From assembly GCA_964612675.1 (NCBI GenBank), contig CAZTDD010000047.1:1-44165 (forward strand): a stretch of 44,165 nucleotides of DNA. The letters are read 5' to 3'. This DNA is from CAZTDD01 sp964612675 (GTDB taxonomy: Bacteria > Hinthialibacterota > Hinthialibacteria > Hinthialibacterales > JAKPRU01). The notes beneath the pieces were generated by a model. The model did not search any database and had not been told where the DNA came from. It saw only the letters and a program-made list of their open reading frames with translations. Positions 44,141-44,165 of this stretch are shown here, piece by piece. Within the stretch, counting starts at the first letter, position 1; every line of letters begins with the position of its first letter. The translations under genes and the position numbers were made by a program.

Positions 44141-44165
44141 GGTCCAGGAGTTCAACTCCTGGACC
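44141..44165 (+). terminator. Perfect hairpin after the oxidoreductase gene
   Basis: A perfect 10-base stem GGTCCAGGAG / CTCCTGGACC with loop TTCAA starts 15 bases after the stop codon and ends at the window edge. Whether a T-run follows cannot be seen. Confidence 0.6.

Noticed and set aside
44141..44165. tRNA-like GGTTCAA-type sequence at the window end
   Set aside because: It is a simple perfect hairpin without acceptor, D or anticodon arms.

Overview
The window is a bacterial chromosome segment of moderate GC, densely packed with genes on both strands. Several genes point to a diderm (Gram-negative-type) cell wall: an LpxD-like lipid A acyltransferase, murQ, many Sec signal peptides, one lipoprotein and one Tat substrate. 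Secreted PQQ-type beta-propellers, CBM9-like domains, a GH36-like glycosidase, a Tat-exported Gfo/Idh/MocA oxidoreductase and a cytochrome/FGE-sulfatase fusion with hydrazine-synthase-alpha-like parts are typical of Planctomycetes/Verrucomicrobia-like or other uncultivated PVC/FCB-type lineages. I cannot name the phylum from this window. No rRNA, tRNA, CRISPR array, phage or IS transposase was seen.

Layout, left to right. (1) 495-4262 (+): an operon of acetate kinase with an unusual C-terminal tail, a V4R-like cysteine-rich protein and a long HEAT-repeat protein. (2) 4639-10274 (-): an osmostress-type operon. A MarR regulator, a three-gene osmoprotectant ABC importer (ATPase, permease, binding lipoprotein), a MarC-family membrane protein and asparagine synthetase B are joined by overlaps or short gaps. 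A very acidic small protein lies downstream. (3) 10745-14119 (+): a 1124-residue secreted multidomain protein. It is followed by a 0.7 kb repeat-rich gap and two small membrane proteins. (4) 15467-19191 (-): delta-1-pyrroline-5-carboxylate dehydrogenase, with its own terminator, and a Helicase_C_3/WYL-like protein. (5) 19761-21050 (+): a dual-HD protein with an HD-GYP motif. (6) 21144-23890 (-): a YD-repeat secreted protein, an AAA-type ATPase and a zinc-ribbon protein. (7) 24095-29049 (+): a tight operon of TIGR03960/DUF2344 radical SAM fusion, RNase E/G and MurNAc-6-P etherase. (8) 29506-32027 (+): a short LpxD-like protein and a secreted double-CBM9-like protein, ending in a clear terminator. 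(9) 32111-37709 (-): a secreted operon of a GH36-like glycosidase, an FN3-methyltransferase-propeller fusion and a second propeller. (10) 37915-38787 (-): an orphan. (11) 39030-42071 (-): selA followed directly by selD. This SelD is fused to an AhpD/CMD-like domain and carries a Cys-rich N-terminus. (12) 42698-44125 (+): a Tat-exported oxidoreductase ending in a strong hairpin.

The most unusual items are the SelD-AhpD fusion, the exported protein with an apparent Rossmann methyltransferase domain, the acetate kinase with an HTH-like tail, the coupling of asnB and marC to an osmoprotectant operon, and a family of nested palindromic intergenic repeats (20-157, 14210-14551, 42146-42298). All functions are inferred from sequence motifs recognised by eye; no database search was possible.
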